Part shown: one piece after another, positions 23,901 through 35,900 of the stretch
Numbering within the stretch: the stretch's first letter is position 1
Layout of the letters: every line of letters begins with the position of its first letter
From: Roseateles sp049532965
Lineage (GTDB): Bacteria; Pseudomonadota; Gammaproteobacteria; Burkholderiales; Burkholderiaceae_C
Direction of reading: 5' to 3'
NCBI RefSeq assembly: GCF_049532965.1
Contig: NZ_CP186694.1
Coordinates: forward strand, 124,001 to 188,000
DNA length: 64,000 nt
The notes under the pieces: model-generated
Told to the model about the DNA's origin: nothing
The model's database searches: none
The model's input: the letters and a program-made list of their open reading frames with translations, nothing else
Program-made: the position numbers and the translations under genes

Positions 23901-26900
23901 TGGCGTTCATCTCCACCGGGGCGATCCGTTGCCTGGCCTGCTGTCGCAGCGCAAGTCCGCGATGGCGCAACTCGAAGCACCCAGGGGAACCGTCAACGAC
24001 GCCAGCCCGCTGTCGTGGTTGGCGGCGTTCATGCCTCAGGCGGGCCAGGCGCTTGACCGGGCCGCCGGCACCATCACGATCACTTGGCCCGAGCTGCGAA
24101 TGGGGCAACCGGTGGCGTCGATCCTGAAGTTCAGGCCGCTGATCGACGGCACGGACGCGTCGGACGCCCGGAAGCGCCAGGACCTTGACATCCAGACGCT
24201 GGACCAATTCATCGTCGCCACCTTCTTCCCCTATGCCCACGTGCCGCTGAGCACCCTGCCGGTCGAGGTTCGACTCGAAGGCGACCGATTGATCGCGGGC
24301 CGGGCGGTGCTGGCCGAGCGCGTGGAGGGCATCTGGACGCCGCAACGCGACACCATCCTGCAGACGCAGCACGCGCTGGATTTTGTGAACCCCGCTGGCG
24401 AGTTCCCGCCGGTCGACGAGTGGGCCTTCGTGCCGGTGGACGCGTCCGACGTCACGAAGGACGCCCCCGCTCCGCCACGCCTGCACTTGGTGCTCCAGAT
24501 GGAGCCGGAGGCCCGTTCGCTCGACCGCGCGCTGCGGATCATCGCGGAGGAGCCGACGGAGGTGGTGTGGATCCAGGCGGACCGGTACGGCCATCGGATC
24601 CGATACGGCGCGCATCTGCTGGAGCAGGCAACGCCGCAGACCTCCTTCAAGCTGGAAGTGCTGGGTGATGGCACGCACGATTACCTGACGCGGACGCAGC
24701 GGCTCTCCGGCTATACGGCGGAGGCGCTGGTCGACCGGCTGGCCACGCTCAAGGACGGCCTGGCGTTGAAGGTCGCGGCGAGTCATGCGACCCTGTTCGC
24801 GGGCAAGCTGGAGACGCCGGCGGTGCTGTCCAGTTACGGCACGGAGTTCCACGATCTGGCCCTGCAGAAAGGCGTGCTGTCGCCCGGTTCGAAGGTGACG
24901 TCCTATAGCGAGACCCTGTACACGGCGCCGAGCTGGCATGGTCGCATGTCGCGATGGACCGAGCAGTATCCGGGCGCACCCTGGCGCATGCATGTGCCAG
25001 GGGTCACCTTCAGCACTCAGAAAGACCCGGTGTCGGGCAAGACCCTGATGGTGGACAAGTACCCGTGGGCTGAGGGGGCGGAGACGCGCGTCCAGGAGGG
25101 CCTGGAAGTGGAGAGTGTCAGGGTCGCGCCCACAGACCGGGGCGCCTCCGGCGCCACGGACAGCGCGCCGCCCCACAAGGAACCGCAGGCCGGCAAGCTG
25201 AGCGAGTTGTTCTCGGCCTTGACCCGATACCTGGGCCAGGCGGGCATCGCGCCGTTGGAAGCGCTGGCACCCGATGGTTGGATCGATGCCGTCCTGGACG
25301 ACCTGATGCGTTCTCTCGGTCCGAAGGCGACGCAGAGCATGCAGCAGGCGTACGCGGCGGCGAGCCAGATTGCCGACGGCGTCTGGCAGCTGAATCCCGC
25401 GAAGATCCTCGACGGCTACCGCAAGGTCGCCGCGCTCCATGGCGACGCGCTGTTGAAGGTGACGTGGGACGACCGTCCGAATGGACTGGTGGAGGCGGTC
25501 CGCTTTCCGTCGCTCATGCTGGCGGGCTTCAGGAGGGAGGTCCTTGCGCCCGCAGGCGAGATCGGGCTGCTGCGCGGCCTCAAGGCCGTGGGCGACGCGA
25601 TCGCGCGCGCGCCGCGGCAGACATCGAGCGCGGCCCTTCGGAAAGCGCTGGCGGGGCAGACCGTCGAGCTGGTCGGCGCGCTCCTGAGCGGGCGGCCATT
25701 CGTGATCGATGCAGACAAGCTGAAGGGCTTGTCGACGGCGTCCCGGACGGCGGAGGACCATGACGCGACCGGCGCGATCCGCGTTCTGGAAGCGGTGCAT
25801 GCCACGGCCATGCAACTGGCCCGGCAGGGCGTGATGGCTGCGCCGATCTTCATGACCGACGCCGAGAGCCCCGTGGGCGACGGATGGGAGCGGCAGGGCG
25901 ACGGCAGCCACCTCCATCGGGGCGATCTGCTTCCCGAACTGTTGCCGGGCCGGGCGAAGGAGATCGAGGCGGTGCGCGCCCGGTTCGTCGACGACATCGA
26001 CCCCGCCAAACCCTTGAGGCGCCTCGCCGGCTATTTCCCGCAGGCGACGCAAACCCTGACGCGCGAGACAGGCACCATCACCATCCGCTGGCCCGAGGGG
26101 AAGCAGGCCGACACGGTGCTGCGGTTCCGATCGCTCGCGGCGGACGCCGCGCCGGAGCTCCGCACCCAGCAGGACGCCGACATCCGGGCTTTGGACGAGT
26201 TCATCATCGGCGCCTTCTTCGGGTCGCACCTGCCCGCGCGCAACAGCATGCCGGATCGCCTGACCCTGCTCGACGGCATCCTGACCGCAGGCGAGGCCGT
26301 GCTGGCCCGGCGCGCCGGCGATCGATGGTTGCCGGACCACAGGATCCTCCGGCAGCTCCGGATGCACCTGGGCTCGGACGCCGGTCGGTCGACCATGCTG
26401 GCGAAGGACTGGCAATCCGGCCTTGGCGACGCCCTCAAGGGCAAGGAAAAGGGCCAGATCTACGGCATGTCCACCGTCAGAGCTGACCCGCGCGAGGAGC
26501 CGGGCGAACCGCGGCGCGGGCTTGCCGGCCCGCTGTCCGAGTTGCTCGCCACGCTGCAGGTGAACCAGGCCCGGGGCGGCATGGCGGCACGCACCGGTGA
26601 AGTGCCCGATGCCGTCGTCGCTGCGGTGCGGGCGGAATGGCAATCGCTGTTCTCCAGTGACCTGCAGGTCCCTGAGGATGTTCTGACCCGGGTGGCGACC
26701 CGGATCGCCGAGGGGGTGTGGTTGCAGGACCCCGCGAAGCTTTACGAGGGCTACGCCGTCCTGGTCCGGGATGGTGGCATCGACAGCACGCATGTCGCGA
26801 AGGCGGAGTGGGACTTCAAGGCCATCGGCCTGGTCGACAGGGCGACACTGCCGCGGGCGCTGGGCTGGAGATACGGCGGGTACGACAGATTGCCGCTTTC

Positions 26901-29900
26901 CGAGGCGGCACTCGTGTCGAGCATGCATGCCGCGATGCAGGCCATCGAAGGCATGCCGAGCGGCGCCGGTCTGGATCCGGCCGCGCATTGGCTGAGCCGA
27001 CAGACGCTGGGGCTGGTGGAATCGATGGTGAGAAACGGTCCCTTCGCGTTCGACGTGGACGCCGTGTACAGGATGGCCACCTCGACGCAGCCCGGCGACC
27101 GCGACGCGCTGAAGGCCGTGGACATCGCTTACGGCACGTTGATGCAGATGGCAGACAGGAAAATGATGCTGTCTCCGCTCTACCTGACCGATGCGAAACA
27201 GAGCCCGGATGTGGGATGGGAGGTCCATCTGATGAACGCGCAGGGCCAACAGGTCTCCGGCGGCCAGGTGAATCAGAGAGGCGGTACGACGAAGCAGGAC
27301 GGCAGCGCGGTGCATCGCGGGGACCTGCTGCCGTTGGTGCTCCCAGAGCGAGCGGCAACGCTCACGTCGCTGCGAACCCCTGCGGTGGCCGAGTTCAACG
27401 ACGCCAATCCGCTGCCTGCGCTGATGCGAATCGCGCCGGGGGCGACCGTGACGCTCGACCGCAAGGCCGGGACGCTGCGGATCGTGTGGCCCGCCAGAGC
27501 GGGTGGCGACAAGCAGGCCGACTCGGTGCTGAGGTTCAAGGCCTCCGATGCGACGGAAGGCTCGGAGGACAGGCGGCGACAGAACGCGGATCTGCAGGCG
27601 TTGGACGAGTTCATCGCCGCAGAGTTCTTCCCCTCGCCGGACATGTCGCGCAACAGTGTGCCCGCTGACCTGATGCTGGACGGTGACCAGTTGATTGCGG
27701 GGCGCTCCAAGGTGGCCGAGCGCAAGAACGGCCGCTGGGTGCGGGACGAGGAGGCGTTGGCCGTACTCCGTTTCATACTGGATCCGGCGGATCCGGATGA
27801 CGCTTCGTTGCGGGTGGCAAATTGGCCACACTCCCTCCGCGAGTTGGTCGAATGGTGGGCCGCCGGGGGCAAGAGCAAGGGCAAGGGCAAGGGCGACAGG
27901 CTGCTGGTCCATCTGCAGATGGAGAACGACCCGGTCATACTCAAGGGGGCGCTCGGGACCGTCAAGTGGTATGCGAACGAGACGGTGTGGATCCAGGTGG
28001 ACCGGGACGGCAACCACCAGATCCGATATGGGCAGGAGCTCCTGGACCGGGCCCTGCGCGAGCAGGACCTGCCCGTGAAGATCCAGATCAGCGGTCATGG
28101 CACCCACCACGCCGGCACTCGGAAGCAGCGGCTGGCCCTGTATGGCTCCACGGAGCTGGCCAAGCGCGTGGGCCAGGTGGTCAAGGACATAGGCCTGGCG
28201 TCGCGAGCGAGGCACGTCACCCTGATCGCCTGCGCGCTGGAGACGCCGGTGGTCAAGGAGAGCTACGGCCTTGAGTTCCTGGAAGCGGGGATCTACACGG
28301 AGGGCGTCGCCCGCAAGGGGTCGAAGCTGACCTCCTACGCGGAGTCGCTGCTCAAGCCCCACGGGTTGGACGGGAAGCCAGGCTCCCGCCAGACGATCCG
28401 GTATCCGGGGGCGATGCCCACCATCCACGCGCGGTATGGGACTGTCACGACGCAACACGATGAGGTCACCGAGGAATTTTCCCGGGAGTTCAAGTACCTG
28501 GACACGAAGCCGGACGAAGCCGTCGCAGTCGATGACAGCGACGGGGAGACGTACGGCCTCAAGGACCACTGGCACGCCCTCGCCGACGCAATGCGCGAGC
28601 CGCTCGAGGCCGCGCTCGACGGGCTCACCTGGCGTATGGCCGGTTACGACGTGCCGTTGCTCCTCCTGGCTTCTATTGGCGCTGAGGTTGATAGCAAGCC
28701 GCTGGGCCGCGACATGCTGCATGAGCTCGCCGAGGACCTGCGCGACCCCGTCCAGCGGCTCAAAATCGATGTCGGCATGCTCCAGCATTGGGCCGACCAG
28801 CGCGCCGTGCAGGAAGACCCGGCATCGGCCACACAGCTGCGCGCCCTGGGTCGATGGCTCGGGGAGCGCCAGGCATCAGGCGGGCTTGAGGCGGCCTTTG
28901 TCGAAGCGCCTTCGACGGAGAGCAAGGCGTTCGTTGCCCGGTTGACCGGCGCCCTGGCCGGCGAGGCCAACGACGGTGCGGGCAGCGATGAGGATCTGTT
29001 CCGGGCCGTGCTCGGCGGCGACGATTCGACGCTGCTCGACGACATCCTCAAGCGGGTGTCGCCGGAAACCCGCACGGGCTTCGAGGCCTGGATGAACCGA
29101 ACCGGACAGACGGCCAGGGACGTGGTGACCCTCTCCCCGGCGGCGAGCGCCCGGGAGGAGGCGACGCCCGTCGAGCAGGTTGCCCGCGAGATCGCCCGGC
29201 AGGCCGAGAACGGGGAGGACGCCGACATCGACCAGTTGCTCCGCATCAACAAGAAGAATGCGCTGACCACGCTGGTGGACCTCGGCCTGGTGACGAAGCA
29301 GGGGATGGTCCTTCAAATGGACGCGCAGCGGCTGGAGTCGTTGTTTTCGCAGGGCCATAGCCTGAAGGCGGCCTACGTCCAAGAGGCGATCCGCAAGCTT
29401 CCCAAGCGCGCGTATCGATTCCTTTACGACTCGGCGCCGGAGAGTGCTCGGGTTCAGATGAAGATGTTGCGGCATCGGCCCCGGGTGGACCTGGCAGGCC
29501 TCGCCGACGTGACGGAGAACACGCTCGATCTCGTGGATACCGTTCAGGGCGTCTACCAGCTCCTCATGAACTGGGACAAGATGAGCCAGACCGAGAGGGG
29601 GTTGAGCGCCGCCCAGAGCACGGCCATCGTCGTGTCCCCGCTGCTCATGCTGCTGGGCAAGGCGTTGTTGAGGCTGGCTCCGGCAGCACGCACCGCGGTG
29701 ATCGGCGCCATTGCCAAACTGTTCCGCGGCGCCGGCGTCGGCTTGGCGGGCGGCGCGGGCAATGTGCTGGTGGCCTGCGTGGGCGTGGCGCTCATTGCCG
29801 AGGGGTGGAAGAACTTCGTCAAGAGCGGGCAGGGGACGGACTCCATCGACTGCAAGCAACTGGTCGTCAACACCGTCATGACGGCCATTTCCGTGGGCTT

Positions 29901-32900
29901 CGCCTTGGCCGGCGCGATCGTCGGGGTGAAGGTGCTCCTCGCGGGCGGAGCCGCCGCCGTTGTCGGCACCGTGCTCGGGATAGCGTCGGCCGTGCTGGCG
30001 AAGATCGCGCTGCCAGTCGCCGTGGTGATGGTTGTGGCCAACCTGTTGACCCAGGCGGCGCTGTGGTGGGACAAGTTCGGCCAGCACATCCGGGCATCGA
30101 CCAGCACCGGCGAACAAGCGGAGGCGTTCTTTCTCAAGATGTTTGGTCTTTCGAACGACGTCACGATGCGCGCGGAGATCGAGAGCGCTGCGCACGAGGC
30201 GGCGGCAAGATTCTCCGCCCAGCTCAAGACGCAACTCCAGGACAGCTTGGAGATCGAGGCAGAACTGCTGGCCAAGCAGGGATACGACACCTTCGTGATT
30301 CCAGAGACCACCCACGAGGTGAAGCACGCGACGTTCCACGTGCCCGAGACCGCCGAGAAGTACAGCTTCACGCTGCAGCCGGGGGTGGTGAATGCGTACT
30401 CGCGCCGCGTCGTCCAAAAGCCCACGCGTCCCGGCCAGACAGGCAAGGCTTGGATGGCGTTGGATCTCGTGCAGTACTCGGACTACGACGGCATTACCAC
30501 CCCGCCAGATAAAACCGGCCGCAGGTGGATTCGCGACAACCACCCCTCGTACCGACAGCGGTTTCAACGACAGCTGTTTCAGGTCGGCAGCATGTCCAAT
30601 GCCACGGTGGAAGGGGGACCGAGTCACGATGTCTTTCACTTGAAAAGGACCAGTGGGATAACCCTCCATGACGCCGACGAGGTCCACATCGACGCCGAGG
30701 GGGGCGACATCACGGTATCCCAACGCGAGGGCCGCATTCAGGAGATGCCCAAGTGGTCGTACGCGCTCATCAATTTTCCGGGCGTTGCGGCGGAGACTGT
30801 TGTGTCCGGTTACCCCCGTGATCTCAGCGTTCGCAACGCGCATAAAGCCACGATCACCGGCACCGACGACGATGAACGGTTCGACATCTCAGCCAAGGAG
30901 TCGCTCATCCGGGGCCGTGGTGGCCGCAACGTCTACCTCCTGCGCAATGGCAACCGGATCGAGCCCACGTCCCAGGACGTGGCCATCTGGACGCGAGGCG
31001 TCAGCGGCGCCGTCATTGATATCGGTGTGGAGCACGCGTCCAGCGTGCTGCTGAAAGTCGATGTACCGCACGAGGGGCTGGCTTTCCGTCGCGAGGGCGT
31101 GAATCTGGTCATCCTCGTCGGCGAGGAGTCATTGACGCTGGAGCGCTACTTCGAACGGCCGATGCAGTCTGCCGAGGGCACGGACGCGAAGACCCTGCCG
31201 ATGGCGCTCGCGCTGATGGATGCTTTTGGCACCGTCGTTTCGCTGGTCAATCCTTTGGAGATCGGAACCACGGCCGTGCCGATGACCCGGCTCGACAAGC
31301 ACCTGATGCTGCCCGCCGAGCTCCCCGCGTCGCGCAGGACGCTGTCCGGCGACGACGCGTACAGCCGCATCCATTTGACGTCGGGTGCAGGCGACCTTCG
31401 TGTCGCGCCGATGACGCGGACGGCGTTCGACATCGTTCTGGCCATTCCGGTGACGCGACTTCGCTACCGGGCAGAGGGCGATGACCTGATCATCGTCGAG
31501 ACGCCTCCGGAGAAGCCCCCCGGAAACTTCGCGCCGTTGCAGCTCAGACTGCCGCGGCAGCGCATCGCTGGCGAAGCGCGGCTCGCGGGTGTCACCGTGT
31601 GGGCGAATGATCAGGACAGGGCGCCGGCCATCCTGGCGCTGCCCACGGGCGAGGATCCCGAAGAAGGCGCGATGACGGTGGGCACAAGGATCGGCAACAA
31701 CCAGGCCGACGCCAGCGAGGGCGCCGCGCAGCCTGCTCCAGCGGATTCGACGCCGACGCCCGGACAGGGGACGACCGCGGACGACGTGATCGATGCCCGG
31801 ACGCTGTCCGAAGGTGCCGTCCTTTCGGGCGGTGAAGGTTCCGACACGTACTGGATCAAGGCGGGACAGTCGTTGGTCATCGACAACTTCGCCGCTGACG
31901 CCAGCCAAGACATCCTGAGAGTGGACGGCATCGACAGGAAGGCGCTGATGGAGGGCATTCGCTTCACCACGTCTGAAGGCGCGCTGGAGATCGGACTGGC
32001 CGGCGGCAAGATCACCGTCAAGAACCACGTGACGCAACGCGGGGCCCGCCACCTGTCGCTGGAGGTCGAGGGGGCTCGTTTCGCGTTGCCGGTGCTCGCG
32101 CGAGGCTTCATGGTGCACCTGCCCTCCGCCACGGACGGAGACGTCCTGGCCACGGCCCCGGGCGCCCACTTGGTGCATGCGCAGGCTTCGACTCCATGGA
32201 GCCTGGCAGCGGCGCCGACAACCGTGTGGCTACGGCAATCCGCTGAATGGCTGCGGCATGGCGCGAGCGCGGAGGCCCGTGGTGCGGGTGCTCAGGCCAC
32301 CACGGTCACGCTGATCGACTACCACCGTGCGCCGGAGCGATGGCTGTTCAAGGACGTTCTGTCGCAGGTCCTGTGCGGGCCGGAGCCTGACGATCAGGCC
32401 GTGGGTGTCCATCGCATCAAGCTCGATCTGTTGAGTGGCAGGCTCCACCGAGACAAGCCGTATCCGGTCGAGGACGTGAGGGCGTACCTCGAGGCGCGTG
32501 GCATGCCCAGGGACATCGCCCTCAATATCAGCGGCGACACGCTCGCGAAGCTGCGACGGATGCACGAGCTGTTGATCATCGGGGTGGATGGCGGCGATTG
32601 GGTGTTGCCCGCGAGCTTCATCGACGGCTATGCCGAAAGCGACGTGACGCTGGCATCGGACCAGGGCGCGGTGCTTCGACACCTCGCGTCGAATGGCTGG
32701 AGCTGGACGCATGCGGAGCACGTCCTGCGGGGCAAGTTGACCCTCGATCAGGTGAAGGCCTTCGAGTCGTGGGTGGCAGCCCGTGTCACGGAGGGGATAG
32801 GGTCGGCCGAAGCCCTCCCTTTCCTGCGTGCGTTTGTCGAGCTGGCGGCTGGCGCCCTGCCGGCGAACGTGGATGCGGCCGCGGCGCAGTTGATCGAATT

Positions 32901-35900
32901 CTCGATCGACGGGTCGATTGCTCGTGCGGCGTCCGAGCTCGCTGCCACGGTCACCAATTTGGTGACGGTGCATGCCCACGCATCGCTGCTCGCGAAGATT
33001 CTGGAACTCAAGGGGCGCCCTGCGGCGGCTGCGGAAGAGTTGGCCTCGGCGATGATTGGCTCCCGAACAATGGACGAGTCATGGATCGCCGGCATGTTGA
33101 ATGCAGGCGTCGCCGATCATGCGCTCCTGTACAGGCTGCGTGTCTCTGGCCTCACGCCGCAAGACGTCGTGCTGGGCAACGCGAACCGTCAGCGCTACGA
33201 GGGCGAGTCCGATCGTTCAGCGTTGATCACCGTCGACGGCTCTCCGGCGTTCAGGGAGCCGTCGACGTCGGGCTTCGAGTACAGGTTGACGCACTACCTC
33301 AAGCTCGACTCGAGTGGCAAGTTCTTTGAAAGGCAGGACCTCGAACCGCAAGCCGGTGTCGACTACGACCTCGTTCCAGGCGTCATCGTCGACCAGGATG
33401 GCGGGTCGCCGAACCCCGCCATCTATGAAAAATGGGTCGGGGAGGTTCACTGGGGGGAGGAGCGAAAGGCCAAGGACGAGGAGGAGCGGAGAACCTGCCC
33501 GCGCGGTGTGGTCGGGCGGTACAGCAACGGACGCGACCAGTGCGTCACGGACCCGTACGACGGGGCGTCGTCTCCGTCTTCCGTGGTGTACCTGGCCAGG
33601 AAGATGGGCCTTGCCGTTGTGCAACCCAAGGTCACCGGCGGTGGCTGGGGCGACAGGACCTCACCCGAGTACCTGGTCGACGGATTCGACGAAGGGCGCG
33701 ACGTGACCGCGTGGCGCCCTGCTGGCGGTCCGCATATCGCGCTGGACGCCACCAAGTTCGTCGACTTCAAGTTCGGCCACGCGATCGCGCTGACGTCCCT
33801 CAAGCTGTCCCAGCGCCTGAAGAGCAGCGACGAGGTGCCCGAACCCGGCGTCGGATCGTGGCAGGTCTTCGGGCTCCGGCCGGACGGGCAGACCGTCCCC
33901 GTGTCGGAGGTCTTCGAGATCGAGGACGGGAACGATGTGAAGACGGTGACGATCACGACGAGTGGTGTGCCGTACTTCGCTTACCGGCTGCAGGGCGTCA
34001 GCGGGATGTTTCCGGGCATGGCGCGGTTCAGCGAAGTCACCTTCACGACGGCCGATGTCGGGGCGGGTCATGGGGCGGCGCGTCAGCGACCTGAGGCCCT
34101 GTCCGTCGCCAAGCCAGCGGTAGAACCGATCGAGCCGGCCGTTCTGGCACTCATCGCCGGCGGATTCACGCAGAGCGACGCGCAGGCGCTGCATGAGAAG
34201 GGCGTTCGGACGGATGAGCAGGTGGCCCATGCCAATGAACTGCGGCAGTACCTTGGCCAATTGCCTGTGAATGTGATCGCCGAAGACGTCAAGCTGCCGC
34301 GATTGGCGGAAAAGGACCTCCAGGCGCTCGACCGTCAGCGCCAATCCGACAGCGCACGGTACCGACTCAGCAAGCTTCGCCGGCAAGGCCCGGGATGCGA
34401 CGAGGTGCTCTGGGGAATGTCGGAGATGCACGAACTGAGCTCGCACCTCCGGAGGTCCGTATGGCGTTTTTACGACCCGAGAGGGGAGGCTGACGGGATC
34501 GGAGCCAAGGTTCGGGCGCTGCTCGGTCGCGCATTGGACGGCTCGGTGAACTGGACCGAACTCCATATGCGGCTAGCGCTTTTGAAGTGGCCCTACCACG
34601 GATTCTGGAGAGACATGCAGCGATGCCGTCCTCCGGTGCGCGAAGACGTGACATCAGGATCGACGCCTTGGGTGTCGGCGCGGCTGCGCGGTATCGTGTC
34701 CATCGTGGATGCCGAGGACGCGACGAAGCACGCCGTCTTCGCGCAGGAAGACCATTCGGCCTTTGCGCTCTTCCGGGAGGCGATCGAGGCGTGGGCCGAA
34801 GAACTCCAAGGAAAGGGAGCCACGGAAGCGGAGGCGAGGCGTGCCGCTTGGGAGCACGAGTTCTACATGGCGGTGATTTGCGCCGCCCGTTCGGGGCACC
34901 CGCTTTACCTGCACGTGCCGATGGGCCATACGGCGCAGGACCGCGAGGCGGCAGAGCTGATCCAGGAGTGGCTGCCCCTGCTGCAGCGAGCGCGCGACGC
35001 CGGTGCCATGGACGTGGCCATCGTGTCGCCGGTCCCGTCGGGAGACGGGAATGAGTCGTGGACCGCCAAGACCGTGGGCGAGCAGACGCTCTACATCTCT
35101 TCGGCCGAGTCGCTTGAGGACGCGTGGCGCGTCGGGCTGACCGGCCAGCCGATTCCGCGCTTGAAGGCGGGCGGCTATTCCGAAAAGGAGGCGCAGGAGC
35201 TTTATGACAAGGGCGTACGGACGCCCGAGCAAGTGGCCCATGCGAATGACCTGCGCCGGCATCTCGGGAAGCTGTCGGCGGACCACGTGCTGGACGACCT
35301 CAAGTTGCCGCGTCTCGTTGCCTCGCAGCATCGAATGGCCAGCTACCTGTTGAAGGGGGGCGTCTGGACGCCGGCGACGACGCTGCGCTACTTGCGGCGG
35401 ACCGACTTTTCCCGCTTTCGTGTCGACGATGTTGATCGGCTGGTCTCTTCGGGACTTGAGCCGGTCACCTTGGAAGGCGATACCTTCCTGGCCCTCAGAA
35501 GACGCATGCCCGAAGTCGTCCGGGCCACCCTGTCTGCTCTCAGGCTGCGCGCCGCCGGCCAGGACCACGAGATCCTGGTACGTCGCCTCGTCGACATACT
35601 GAAGAGCGGTTGGCGCACAGAACCCGGCTGGCGCTCATCTGATGTTTTCTACCACGTTGAATCCAAGCCCGAGTGGAGGGCAGCCGACGGTGGCGACGCC
35701 CTGTATATGACGATGGTGCTCCTTGAACGGGCATTCGGCAGGGCATCCGCAAGTCCCGACTACCCCTGGAGGCCGAAGGCGCTTGATGGCATGGTCTCCT
35801 TGTTCCGGACCGCGTCCCCCAGTACGGCTCCCTCCAAGGGGGTGACCGTGGCGCTCAGCCTTTTCGAGCGCGTGCTCGACATGTGGAAAGAACGACTCCG

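Noticed and set aside
21571..28788. A very long open frame on the minus strand opposite the giant gene
   Set aside because: In GC-rich DNA the antisense frame of a real gene is often open. The translation is Arg/His/Gln-rich with no domain, while the plus-strand product has coherent repeats and motifs.
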